Positions 1 to 5,801 of a DNA stretch of 7,678 bases are shown one piece after another. The stretch covers positions 1 through 7,678 of the forward strand of contig CAIQEX010000434.1 in NCBI GenBank assembly GCA_903870955.1. Reading direction: 5' to 3'. Every line of letters starts with the position of its first letter. The stretch's first letter is position 1. The notes beneath the pieces are model-generated. The model saw only the letters and a list, made by a program, of their open reading frames with translations, did no database searches and was not told the DNA's origin. The translations under genes were made by a program, and so were the position numbers. This DNA is from an uncultured beta proteobacterium. GTDB lineage: Bacteria; Pseudomonadota; Gammaproteobacteria; Burkholderiales; Burkholderiaceae_C.

Positions 1-200
1 AAAAGTACAACGAAGTGGCCGGCAAGGCGTCCGAGCTGGGCTTGGTGAAAAAGGACGATGCCAACATCCAAAAGTACGTGACAGGCAAGACGCTGGACGG
101 GCTTTTCCTCATGATTTCCGAGGAAGAAAAAAAGATTCGCCAGAACCCGGTGGGTTATGGAAGTGCCATCCTGAGCAAAGTATTTGGCGCATTGCACTGA
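1..200 (+). CDS. DUF4197 domain-containing protein, C-terminal part only
   Basis: This is the 3' end of a gene that begins before the window; the frame is open from position 3 and ends at TGA 198-200. The roughly 65 visible residues include YVTGKTLDGLFLMI followed by EEEKKIRQNP and a terminal KVFGALH. I recognise this as the typical tail of DUF4197 proteins, a family of about 200-240 residues, often with an N-terminal export signal, found in many proteobacteria. The molecular function of the family is unknown. The GTG at 15 is an internal valine, not a start. A 114-bp gap separates it from the PTS operon, so it is probably a separate transcription unit. A small GGTC/GACC hairpin (207-217) follows the stop but lacks a T-run. 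Confidence 0.8.
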   Translation, partial: KYNEVAGKASELGLVKKDDANIQKYVTGKTLDGLFLMISEEEKKIRQNPVGYGSAILSKVFGALH

Positions 201-260
201 AGGATAGGTCGCGGACCGGGCTGATTTAGATGGAGTGGGTCTGCGCATGGCCGAGTCAAA

Positions 261-291
261 CTGCAAATTACGCTGGCAAAGAAGACATAAT
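261..291 (+). promoter_or_regulatory. Weak candidate promoter for the PTS operon
   Basis: The 114-bp gap before the EIIA gene contains CATAAT at 286-291, five of six matches to a sigma70 -10 box. CTGCAA at 261-266 lies 19 bp upstream and is only a poor -35 match. A start near 298 would leave a leader of about 17 nt. There is no convincing Shine-Dalgarno sequence in front of the EIIA ATG at 315. This is pattern matching only. Confidence 0.25.
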
Positions 292-314
292 CAGCGCACC
301 ACTACGTCGCTACC

Positions 315-761
315 ATGAACACTGGCATTCTCATCATCGCCCATGCGCCGCTAGCAAGCGCAATGCGTGCTGCCGTGTTGCATGTTTTTCCCGATGTAGA
401 ACAGGGTGTGCTGGCACTTGATGTTCCGGCACAGGAATCCCCTGACGTAACGCGCGAGCGCGCCCTGGGCTTGCTGGCGCAGTTGGAGACTCCCAACACC
501 CTGGTGCTGACCGACGTGTTCGGAGCCACGCCCTGCAACATTGCCCAAAAGGTGGTGGACGGTGTGCACTCCAAACTGGTGGCTGGTGTGAATCTGCCGA
601 TGCTGCTGCGTACCGTGAACTACCGCCATGAATCCCTGGACGTGTTGTCGGCCCGCGCACTGGCCGGTGGTACCCAAAGCATCATGCAAGTGGCGGTGAC
701 CGTGCCGCAGAATCAGCAGAGAAAAATCAATGATCAACAACAACACGACCATAGTCAATAA
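315..761 (+). CDS. PTS EIIA component, mannose (ManX-like) family
   Basis: This is a cytoplasmic phosphocarrier of 148 residues that would accept phosphate from HPr. The N-terminus GILIIAHAPLASA places the expected phosphorylation site at His10, the same position as in E. coli ManX EIIA. The conserved motif LTDVFGATPCNIA lies near residues 65-77, followed by VAGVNLPMLLR near 89-99, both typical of the EIIA-Man fold. The length is that of a stand-alone EIIA domain; no EIIB domain is fused. The last 15 or so residues are a polar Q/D/H-rich tail encoded in the 32-nt overlap with ptsH. It is first in a three-gene operon with ptsH and ptsI. With no EIIB, EIIC or EIID nearby, a regulatory role is more likely than sugar uptake. 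Related genes are often annotated as PTS fructose or mannose IIA, but the sugar label is not supported here. Confidence 0.92.
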   Translation: MNTGILIIAHAPLASAMRAAVLHVFPDVEQGVLALDVPAQESPDVTRERALGLLAQLETPNTLVLTDVFGATPCNIAQKVVDGVHSKLVAGVNLPMLLRTVNYRHESLDVLSARALAGGTQSIMQVAVTVPQNQQRKINDQQQHDHSQ

Positions 762-999
762 ACTCGGGCTGCATGCCCGCGCATCCGCCAAACTGACCAA
801 GCTGGCTGGGTCTTTTCCTTGCGAAGTCTGGATGACGCGAGGCGAGCGCCGCGTCAATGCCAAGAGCATCATGGGCGTGATGATGTTGGCGGCAGGCATC
901 GGTTCAGAAGTTCAACTGGAGACCAGCGGTGAGCGCGAACAGGAGGCCATGGATGCGTTGCTGGCCTTGATTGCTGACAAATTTGGAGAGGGTGAATGA
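730..999 (+). CDS. ptsH: Phosphocarrier protein HPr
   Basis: HPr is an 89-residue cytoplasmic protein that carries phosphate from enzyme I to EIIA proteins. The active-site motif NKLGLHARAS puts the catalytic His at residue 15 and the conserved Arg at 17, the standard numbering. The regulatory loop NAKSIMGVMML places Ser46 exactly where HPr kinase/phosphorylase (HprK) modifies HPr, and the surrounding sequence is the HprK-compatible type. HprK itself is not in this window. The ATG at 730 lies inside the 3' end of the EIIA gene (32-nt overlap, different frame), which suggests translational coupling. The upstream purine stretch AGAGAAAA is the only plausible ribosome-binding sequence. The TGA stop at 997-999 overlaps an ATG at 996, which opens a short reading frame leading to ptsI. 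Confidence 0.96.
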   Translation: MINNNTTIVNKLGLHARASAKLTKLAGSFPCEVWMTRGERRVNAKSIMGVMMLAAGIGSEVQLETSGEREQEAMDALLALIADKFGEGE

Positions 1000-1052
1000 G
1001 CCTGATGCGGGTGGTCAGCGCCAGCCCGGTGCGCGGCGGAGGCGAAGCTTGA
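996..1052 (+). CDS. Possible 18-codon coupling mini-ORF between ptsH and ptsI
   Basis: An ATG at 996-998 overlaps the ptsH stop as ATGA. The frame reads 18 codons (MSLMRVVSASPVRGGGEA) and ends at TGA 1050-1052, which overlaps the inferred TTG start of ptsI as TTGA. The frame therefore links the ptsH stop to the ptsI start without a gap. The peptide resembles nothing I know, and its last codons contain the GGAGG that probably serves ptsI. It may be a translational-coupling device, a remnant of an older ptsI N-terminus, or chance. No protein product is demonstrated. Confidence 0.35.
   Translation: MSLMRVVSASPVRGGGEA
1038..1042 (+). promoter_or_regulatory. Shine-Dalgarno GGAGG that fixes the ptsI TTG start
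   Basis: GGAGG lies 6 nt before the TTG at 1049, ideal spacing. It decides the start because the longer in-frame alternatives (TTG 971, GTG 992) lack well-spaced ribosome-binding sites and would add an unusual basic, glycine-rich extension that enzyme I proteins do not need. Confidence 0.65.
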
Positions 1053-2824
1053 CCTTCTCTATTCATGGCTTGGCCGTATCCCGTGGCGTAGCCATCGGAC
1101 GCGCCGTGTTGGTTGCATCCAGCCGCGTGGACGTCGCCCATTACTTTATCGAAGCACCCCAAGTTGACGCTGAAATCGGTCGGGTTCGGTCTGGCCGCGA
1201 TGCCGTCGTGGAAGAAATTCGTCGTTTGCAGGAAAGCATCAGCCGCATGGGGCCCAAGGAGGCACCCCATGAACTCGGCGCCTTGCTGGACGTTCATCTG
1301 ATGCTGCTGCAGGACGAGGAGTTGATCACCGGTGTCAAGCACTGGATAACCGAACGCCTCTACAACGCCGAATGGGCACTGACCACGCAACTTGAAGTCA
1401 TTGCGCGACAGTTTGACGAAATGGAAGACGCCTATCTGCGGGAGCGCAAGGCCGATCTGGAACAGATCGTGGAGCGCGTATTGCGTGCCATGAAGGGCGC
1501 TGGTTCGCCCATCGTCAGCCACAACCAACGCCAAAGCCGCAAGCAGTCGCAGCAGGATCTGCTACTCGACGACACCATCGACGTGCCGCTGGTATTGGTG
1601 GCCCATGACCTGTCGCCGGCCGACATGCTGCAGTTCAAGCAAAGTGTCTTTGCTGGCTTCATTACCGATGTGGGGGGGCGCACCTCGCACACTGCCATCG
1701 TGGCGCGCAGCATGGATATTCCGGCGGTGGTCGGAGCCCGGACCAGCAGCCAGTTGGTGCGTCAGGATGACTGGGTCATTATTGATGGCGACTCGGGGGT
1801 GGTTATTGTTGATCCTTCGCCCATCATCTTGGCGGAGTACGGATTCAAGCAACGTCAAGGTGAATTGGAGCGCGGTCGTCTGCAGCGATTGCTCCACACC
1901 CCCGCTGTCACCATGGATGGTGAACGGGTCCAGTTGCTGGCCAACATCGAAATGCCCGAAGACGCGGAACTGGCATTGAAGGCCGGTGCCCTTGGCGTGG
2001 GGTTGTTTCGCAGCGAATTTCTATTTATGGGGCGCCAGGGCAAATTGCCCGATGAGGAAGAGCAGTACCAGGCCTACAAGCGGGCCGTCGAGGGCATGAA
2101 GGGTTTACCGGTCACCATCCGAACGGTTGACGTGGGAGCCGACAAACCGCTCGATGACTCCCTGCGCGATGCGGCCCATCTGAACCCCGCCTTGGGCCTG
2201 CGTGCGATCCGCTGGAGCCTGGCTGACCCGGCTATGTTCTTGACGCAGTTGCGCGCCATCCTGCGGGCGGCGGCGCACGGCCAAGTTCATCTGTTGGTAC
2301 CCATGCTGGCGCACGCGCGGGAGATTCGCCAGACTTTGGCGCATATTGACCACGCCCGCGCCATGCTGGACAACCGGGGGCAGTCCTACGGCCCGGTGAA
2401 ACTGGGCGCCATGATCGAGATACCGGCGGCGGCCCTGAGCCTGAAGCTGTTTCTCAAGCACTTCGACTTTTTGTCCATTGGCACCAACGATTTGATCCAG
2501 TACACGCTGGCGATTGATCGTGCAGACGAGTCTGTAGCGCACTTGTACGATCCGTTGCACCCGGCGGTGTTGCAACTGGTGGCCAACACCATTGCCGAAT
2601 GCCGCGCGCAAGGCAAGGACGTCAGCGTGTGTGGCGAAATGGCAGGCGACACCACACTCACCCGCTTGCTGCTGGGATTGGGTTTGCGCAGTTTTTCCAT
2701 GCACCCGGCACAAATTCTGGCGGTCAAACAGGAAGTCTTACGCTCGGACGCAGCGAAGTTGGCGCCTTGGGCGAAAAAGGTGCTGGAATCCGAAGACCCG
2801 ATTCAGCACATGGCCCGCGCTTAA
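1049..2824 (+). CDS. ptsI: Phosphoenolpyruvate-protein phosphotransferase (enzyme I)
   Basis: Enzyme I autophosphorylates with PEP and passes the phosphate to HPr His15. With the TTG start at 1049 the protein has 591 residues, close to the family norm of 570-590. It begins TFSIHGLAVSRGVAIG, the standard start of the N-terminal domain. The phosphohistidine motif GGRTSHTAIVARS gives His214 (E. coli His189). The PEP-binding barrel shows GLFRSEFLFM with Arg321, Arg358 in TIRTVDVG, the metal ligands Glu457 (MIEIPAAA) and Asp481 (IGTNDLIQY), and the catalytic Cys528 in SVCGEMAGD. All expected catalytic residues are therefore present. A polar Q/S/R-rich insert at about residues 150-173, roughly 20 residues longer than E. 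coli, precedes the phosphohistidine domain. A run of seven G (1672-1678) encodes the Gly-Gly of the active-site motif. It is the last gene of the PTS operon and converges with the exporter gene. Confidence 0.96.
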   Translation: MTFSIHGLAVSRGVAIGRAVLVASSRVDVAHYFIEAPQVDAEIGRVRSGRDAVVEEIRRLQESISRMGPKEAPHELGALLDVHLMLLQDEELITGVKHWITERLYNAEWALTTQLEVIARQFDEMEDAYLRERKADLEQIVERVLRAMKGAGSPIVSHNQRQSRKQSQQDLLLDDTIDVPLVLVAHDLSPADMLQFKQSVFAGFITDVGGRTSHTAIVARSMDIPAVVGARTSSQLVRQDDWVIIDGDSGVVIVDPSPIILAEYGFKQRQGELERGRLQRLLHTPAVTMDGERVQLLANIEMPEDAELALKAGALGVGLFRSEFLFMGRQGKLPDEEEQYQAYKRAVEGMKGLPVTIRTVDVGADKPLDDSLRDAAHLNPALGLRAIRWSLADPAMFLTQLRAILRAAAHGQVHLLVPMLAHAREIRQTLAHIDHARAMLDNRGQSYGPVKLGAMIEIPAAALSLKLFLKHFDFLSIGTNDLIQYTLAIDRADESVAHLYDPLHPAVLQLVANTIAECRAQGKDVSVCGEMAGDTTLTRLLLGLGLRSFSMHPAQILAVKQEVLRSDAAKLAPWAKKVLESEDPIQHMARA

Positions 2825-2828
2825 GCTA

Positions 2829-2853
2829 AGGCTTGCGCCTGTGCTTTTGGCGC
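2829..2853 (+). terminator. Weak hairpin after ptsI
   Basis: Just after the ptsI stop, AGGC (2829-2832) can pair with GCCT (2837-2840), followed after three bases by TTTT. Alternatively GCGCC (2835-2839) pairs with GGCGC (2849-2853) around a 9-nt loop. Both are short and neither has a proper T-run directly after the stem, so ptsI may instead end by Rho-dependent termination or at the neighbouring site. Confidence 0.2.
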
Positions 2854-2877
2854 CTGACCTTGGGTGCCTGGCCTGGC

Positions 2878-2898
2878 AAAAAAAGGTCGCGCGAGACC
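2878..2898 (-). terminator. Small Rho-independent terminator for the EamA exporter gene
   Basis: Read on the minus strand, GGTC (2898-2895), a six-base loop and GACC (2888-2885) are followed directly by seven T (2884-2878). The structure starts 7 nt past the exporter stop codon (2908-2906). The stem is only four base pairs, weak for an intrinsic terminator, but the T-run and position fit. On the plus strand the run would be A, so it would not terminate ptsI transcripts. Confidence 0.45.
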
Positions 2899-2905
2899 CG
2901 TGGCT

Positions 2906-3838
2906 CTAGTTTGTCTGAGCCCGGGAGCCCATCACAGCGGCTCCCACAATCATCACCGCCGCCGCAACAATAGACGCGCTCGGCATCTCCGCGCGCACCC
3001 ACAATAGCGCCAAGGTGGAAAGTAGCGGGGTCAGGAAAGACAGGATGCCAATCTGGCGTGGATCACCGCGTTTGAGCGCGGCATCCCACAAGTAAAACGC
3101 GCCACCCAATGGCCCCAACCCCAGCGCCACCAGAAGTCCCCAATCGTTCACGCCCAGTTCTACGGGCGACTCCAGCAATGCGTGGCAGAGCAGGGAAAGC
3201 AAACCTGACACCAGACCAAACAGACCAATGGCAGCGTTTGGAAAGGGCGGCACGCGTCGACTCAGCAGTGAGTAGCTGGCCCAGACAAATGCGGAACACA
3301 TCGCTGGGATATAGCCCCATGCAAACCCGGCTTGCACATTGCGCCCACCCAAAATAGCCAGAGCAGCCCCGGCAAAGCCAACCAATGCAGCCACGACGTG
3401 CAGCGGGCGCAGCTTCAAGCCCGGCAGAAAAATCGGTGCCATCAGTACGATGCCCAGAGGCCACAGGTAGTTCACCAGATTGGCCTGTACCGGAGGCGCG
3501 TGGCGCAGCGCGATGAACAGCAGGAAGTGAAATCCAAAGAGTCCGTAGACACCCAGTGCCAGCGTCGGCAGGGGCACTTTCCAGGCTGAAAGCTTCCAAC
3601 CCGAGAGTGGCAGGCCAATCAGGCTGCCAACCAGCAACCCGACGCCAGTCAGTAAAAAGGGCGGCACATGCTGCAGCGAAACGCCGAGCGGAGCCAGCGT
3701 ACCCCACAGCGCAATCGCGCCCAGTGCCAGCAGCAGTGCGCTTCGGTTTGTGCCTTCAGGCAAGTTGCGGTGGTTCAAAACCTGCTTCGTGGAAAAGGAT
3801 CTCAGCCGGGGCGCTGATCGGTGGACGGTTTCTGCCAC
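2906..3838 (-). CDS. EamA/DMT-family inner-membrane exporter, YddG-like
   Basis: This is a member of the drug/metabolite transporter superfamily, probably with ten transmembrane helices in two EamA repeats (about residues 32-160 and 170-305 of a 310-residue product). Diagnostic features shared with E. coli YddG, an aromatic amino acid exporter, are NYLWP in the first repeat, AFVWASYSLLSRR at the start of the second, and FYLWDAALKRG then SFLTPLLS near the end. Substrate export is inferred from the family; the actual substrate is unknown. The first 30 residues are hydrophilic. The GTG at 3838 overlaps the upstream reductase gene by 37 nt and has a GAAGGCGG-like site about 9 nt before it. A TTG at 3778 would give 290 residues and no overlap, so the start is uncertain. 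It lies downstream of the reductase gene on the same strand and is probably co-transcribed. Confidence 0.87.
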   Translation of the reverse strand: MAETVHRSAPRLRSFSTKQVLNHRNLPEGTNRSALLLALGAIALWGTLAPLGVSLQHVPPFLLTGVGLLVGSLIGLPLSGWKLSAWKVPLPTLALGVYGLFGFHFLLFIALRHAPPVQANLVNYLWPLGIVLMAPIFLPGLKLRPLHVVAALVGFAGAALAILGGRNVQAGFAWGYIPAMCSAFVWASYSLLSRRVPPFPNAAIGLFGLVSGLLSLLCHALLESPVELGVNDWGLLVALGLGPLGGAFYLWDAALKRGDPRQIGILSFLTPLLSTLALLWVRAEMPSASIVAAAVMIVGAAVMGSRAQTN

Positions 3839-4851
3839 AGGTTGATGCCGCCTTCCACCGCATGCTGGTCAATTGTGGCCAGTTCTGAGGCGGAGAAAGC
3901 CAGGTTCTTCATGGCGCCCACGAGGTCCACGATTTGCGCTGGTTTGCTGGCACCGATCAGAGCGCTCGTAACACGTGCGTCGCGCAGCACCCAGGCAATT
4001 GCCATCTGCGCCAGGCTCTGACCGCGTGCCTGGGCAATTTCATTCAGTGCACTGACGTGTTTGAGGTTTTGTACGCTCAGGTGATCAGAGGTAAACGAAC
4101 CACCACCGGGCCGGTTGATGCGGGCATCTGCAGGCACGCCCTTCAGGTACTTGTCTGAGAGCAAGCCCTGCGCCAGCGCGCTAAAGGCAATGCAACCCAT
4201 ACCGGTTTCTTCGAGGGCGTTGAGCAGGTCTTCCTCGATCCAACGGTTCAGCAGGCTATAGGACGGTTGGTGAATCAGCGCCGGTACACCCATACTTTTC
4301 AGAATCGCGGCTGCCTCACGCGTTTTGCCAGCAGAGTAACTGCTGATGCCCACATACAGCGCCTTGCCCTGCTGAACGGCAGTGGCCAAGGCGCCCATGG
4401 TCTCTTCCAGTGGTGTATCCGGGTCAAAGCGGTGCGAATAGAAAATGTCCACATAGTCCAGACCCATGCGCTTGAGGCTTTGGTCCAGGCTCGCCAGCAC
4501 GTACTTGCGCGAACCGCCACCCTGGCCGTACGGGCCCGGCCACATATCCCAACCCGCCTTGCTGGAGATGAGCAATTCGTCGCGGTAGGGTTTGAAGTCC
4601 CGGCGCATATGCTCGCCGAAGTTGGTCTCGGCGCTGCCGTACGGTGGGCCGTAGTTGTTGGCCAGATCGAAATGGGTGATGCCCAGATCAAAAGCCGTGC
4701 GCAGCATGTCGCGCTGCGTTTGAAACGGCGTTGCGTCGCCAAAGTTGTGCCACAAGCCCAGGGACACCGCGGGCAGCTTGAGGCCGCTTTTGCCACATGT
4801 GCGGTAGGGCATGGTGCCGTTGTAGCGGTCGGAATGGGCTTGGTATTGCAT
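3802..4851 (-). CDS. yghZ: Aldo-keto reductase, YghZ/AKR14 type (L-glyceraldehyde 3-phosphate reductase)
   Basis: This is a soluble NADPH-dependent aldehyde reductase of 349 residues. It is very close in wording to E. coli YghZ (Gpr, AKR14A): CGKSGLKLPAVSLGLWHNFG near residues 19-38, ITHFDLANNYGPPYGSAE near 58-75, YDMWPGPYG-like WDMWPGPYG near 101-109, SRKYVLASLDQSLKRMGL, and LIHQPSYSLLNRW. The catalytic tetrad is complete: Asp62, Tyr67, Lys98, His140. The cofactor-binding region near the C-terminus shows VTSALIGASKPAQI. YghZ reduces L-glyceraldehyde 3-phosphate and also methylglyoxal and related aldehydes, so a carbonyl-detoxifying role is plausible. The ATG at 4851 is preceded by GAGAG five nt upstream; Met14 is a less likely alternative. 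It is transcribed divergently from the isomerase gene, with the exporter gene downstream. Confidence 0.93.
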   Translation of the reverse strand: MQYQAHSDRYNGTMPYRTCGKSGLKLPAVSLGLWHNFGDATPFQTQRDMLRTAFDLGITHFDLANNYGPPYGSAETNFGEHMRRDFKPYRDELLISSKAGWDMWPGPYGQGGGSRKYVLASLDQSLKRMGLDYVDIFYSHRFDPDTPLEETMGALATAVQQGKALYVGISSYSAGKTREAAAILKSMGVPALIHQPSYSLLNRWIEEDLLNALEETGMGCIAFSALAQGLLSDKYLKGVPADARINRPGGGSFTSDHLSVQNLKHVSALNEIAQARGQSLAQMAIAWVLRDARVTSALIGASKPAQIVDLVGAMKNLAFSASELATIDQHAVEGGINLWQKPSTDQRPG

Positions 4852-4920
4852 AGGGTCTCTCGTGTGTCTTGGGGGGTCAGGCGCGCAGTCTACCTGCTAG
4901 CGCCCGGCCCGGCACGCGGG

Positions 4921-4942
4921 CATGCGAATCCCGTGTCGCATG
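4921..4942. promoter_or_regulatory. Perfect inverted repeat, candidate operator in the divergent promoter region
   Basis: CATGCGA (4921-4927) and TCGCATG (4936-4942) form a perfect 7-bp inverted repeat with an 8-bp spacer, 15 bp centre to centre. The site sits 70 bp upstream of the reductase start and 47 bp upstream of the isomerase start, where a dimeric repressor or activator could control both genes. No regulator gene lies beside it in the window, and I cannot assign a regulator family. It could also be a chance repeat in G+C-rich DNA. Confidence 0.4.
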
Positions 4943-4949
4943 GGCGGCA

Positions 4950-4980
4950 TTGCGCGGGCCCATCGGCATGTCGTTATGCT
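4950..4980 (+). promoter_or_regulatory. Weak candidate promoter for the isomerase gene
   Basis: TTGCGC (4950-4955) and TATGCT (4975-4980) are separated by 19 bp and resemble sigma70 -35 and -10 boxes (three and four of six matches). Transcription would start near 4987, almost at the ATG at 4989, which has no Shine-Dalgarno sequence in front of it. No stronger -10 candidate stands out in this G+C-rich gap. Confidence 0.2.
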
Positions 4981-4988
4981 GTGAACCC

Positions 4989-5783
4989 ATGCCCCAATTT
5001 GCTGCCAACTTATCCATGCTGTATCCAGAACATGCTTTTCTGGATCGCTTTGCGGCCGCCGCCGACGATGGTTTCAAGGCTGTCGAATTCCTTTTCCCCT
5101 ACGCTTTTGCCAAGGCAGACCTTGCGGCGCGGTTGAAGGCACATGGTTTGCAACAGGTGCTGTTCAATGCGCCACCTGGCGATTGGGACGGCGGGGAGCG
5201 CGGCCTGGCCAGTTTGCCAGGCCGAGAGGCGGAGTTCCGTGCGGGCCTGCTCATCGCCTTGGACTACGCTGCAGAGCTGTCCTGCCCGCGCATCCATGTG
5301 ATGGCAGGTTTGCGCACCACAGACTCAGACACTACGGAACACGAAGCCACCTACCTGACAAACCTGGAATGGGCGGCAAACCAGGCAATGAAAGCGCAGG
5401 TTGAGATACTGATCGAACCCATTAACCGCCGCGACATGCCCGGCTACTTCCTCAATCGGCAGGATGTGGCCCACAGCATCGTCGCCGAAGTCGGAGCACC
5501 CAACCTGAAGGTGCAAATGGACCTTTACCATTGCCAGGTTGTCGAGGGAGACCTGGGCATGAAGCTGCGCCAGTACCTGCCCACGGGCCGGGTCGGTCAT
5601 ATCCAGATTGCCGGCGTTCCGCATCGCCATGAACCCGATCAGGGTGAAGTGAACTTTGCCTATCTGTTTGCCTTATTGGACGAACTGGGTTATCCCGGGT
5701 GGGTCGGTTGCGAATACCGACCGGCACAGCCTGGAGCCGGTGGAACCTCGGCGGGTCTGGGCTGGTTAAGGTCCATGGCTTAG
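4989..5783 (+). CDS. hyi: Hydroxypyruvate isomerase family protein (Hyi / OtnI type)
   Basis: This is a 264-residue TIM-barrel isomerase of the xylose-isomerase-like superfamily. Hyi interconverts hydroxypyruvate and tartronate semialdehyde; the close relative OtnI isomerises 2-oxo-tetronate. Diagnostic motifs are the N-terminus [22 protein letters not shown] near residues 29-38, LFNAPPGDW near 58-66, [16 protein letters not shown] with Glu143, VQMDLYHCQ with Asp178 and His181, [16 protein letters not shown] near 202-217, and VGCEYRP with Glu242. Glu143 and Glu242 match the two catalytic glutamates and, with Asp178, the metal site. The start at 4989 matches the family N-terminus; upstream in-frame ATG 4968 would add seven unusual residues. 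No clear ribosome-binding site precedes it. Neither glyoxylate carboligase nor OtnC/OtnK partners are in the window, so Hyi versus OtnI activity cannot be decided. It is followed after 18 nt by the FUSC gene. Confidence 0.9.
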   Translation: MPQFAANLSMLYPEHAFLDRFAAAADDGFKAVEFLFPYAFAKADLAARLKAHGLQQVLFNAPPGDWDGGERGLASLPGREAEFRAGLLIALDYAAELSCPRIHVMAGLRTTDSDTTEHEATYLTNLEWAANQAMKAQVEILIEPINRRDMPGYFLNRQDVAHSIVAEVGAPNLKVQMDLYHCQVVEGDLGMKLRQYLPTGRVGHIQIAGVPHRHEPDQGEVNFAYLFALLDELGYPGWVGCEYRPAQPGAGGTSAGLGWLRSMA

Positions 5784-5801
5784 TCAATCGGAACCCTGCC
5801 T

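Noticed and set aside
207..217. GGTC/GACC hairpin after the DUF4197 gene as a terminator
   Set aside because: The stem is only 4 bp with a 3-base loop, and no T-run follows; too weak to list as a terminator.
230..421. 63-codon plus-strand frame before and overlapping the EIIA gene
   Set aside because: It overlaps the start of a clear EIIA gene in another frame, has a Cys/His/Arg-rich chance composition, and lacks a ribosome-binding site.
971..1048. Longer enzyme I version starting at TTG 971 or GTG 992 (up to 617 residues)
   Set aside because: It would overlap ptsH and add a glycine/arginine-rich stretch absent from the family, with no well-spaced ribosome-binding site. The TTG at 1049 has GGAGG at ideal spacing and gives the expected N-terminus.
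869..1534. Minus-strand open frame of 221 codons across ptsH and ptsI
   Set aside because: It covers two well-identified genes on the other strand, has no recognisable domain and no promoter or ribosome-binding site.
2105..2713. Minus-strand open frame of 202 codons inside ptsI
   Set aside because: It is antisense to conserved enzyme I catalytic sequence, and its Q/R/H-rich translation is typical of a shadow frame.
4869..4988. N-terminal extension of the isomerase (304-residue version)
   Set aside because: The family begins at MPxFAANLSM, which matches ATG 4989. The upstream residues are low-complexity translation of the G+C-rich control region that holds the inverted repeat.
4267..5136. 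Long plus-strand open frame of 289 codons antisense to the reductase gene
   Set aside because: It lies almost wholly opposite a clearly identified aldo-keto reductase with a full catalytic tetrad, its translation resembles no protein I know, and long opposite frames are common in G+C-rich genes.
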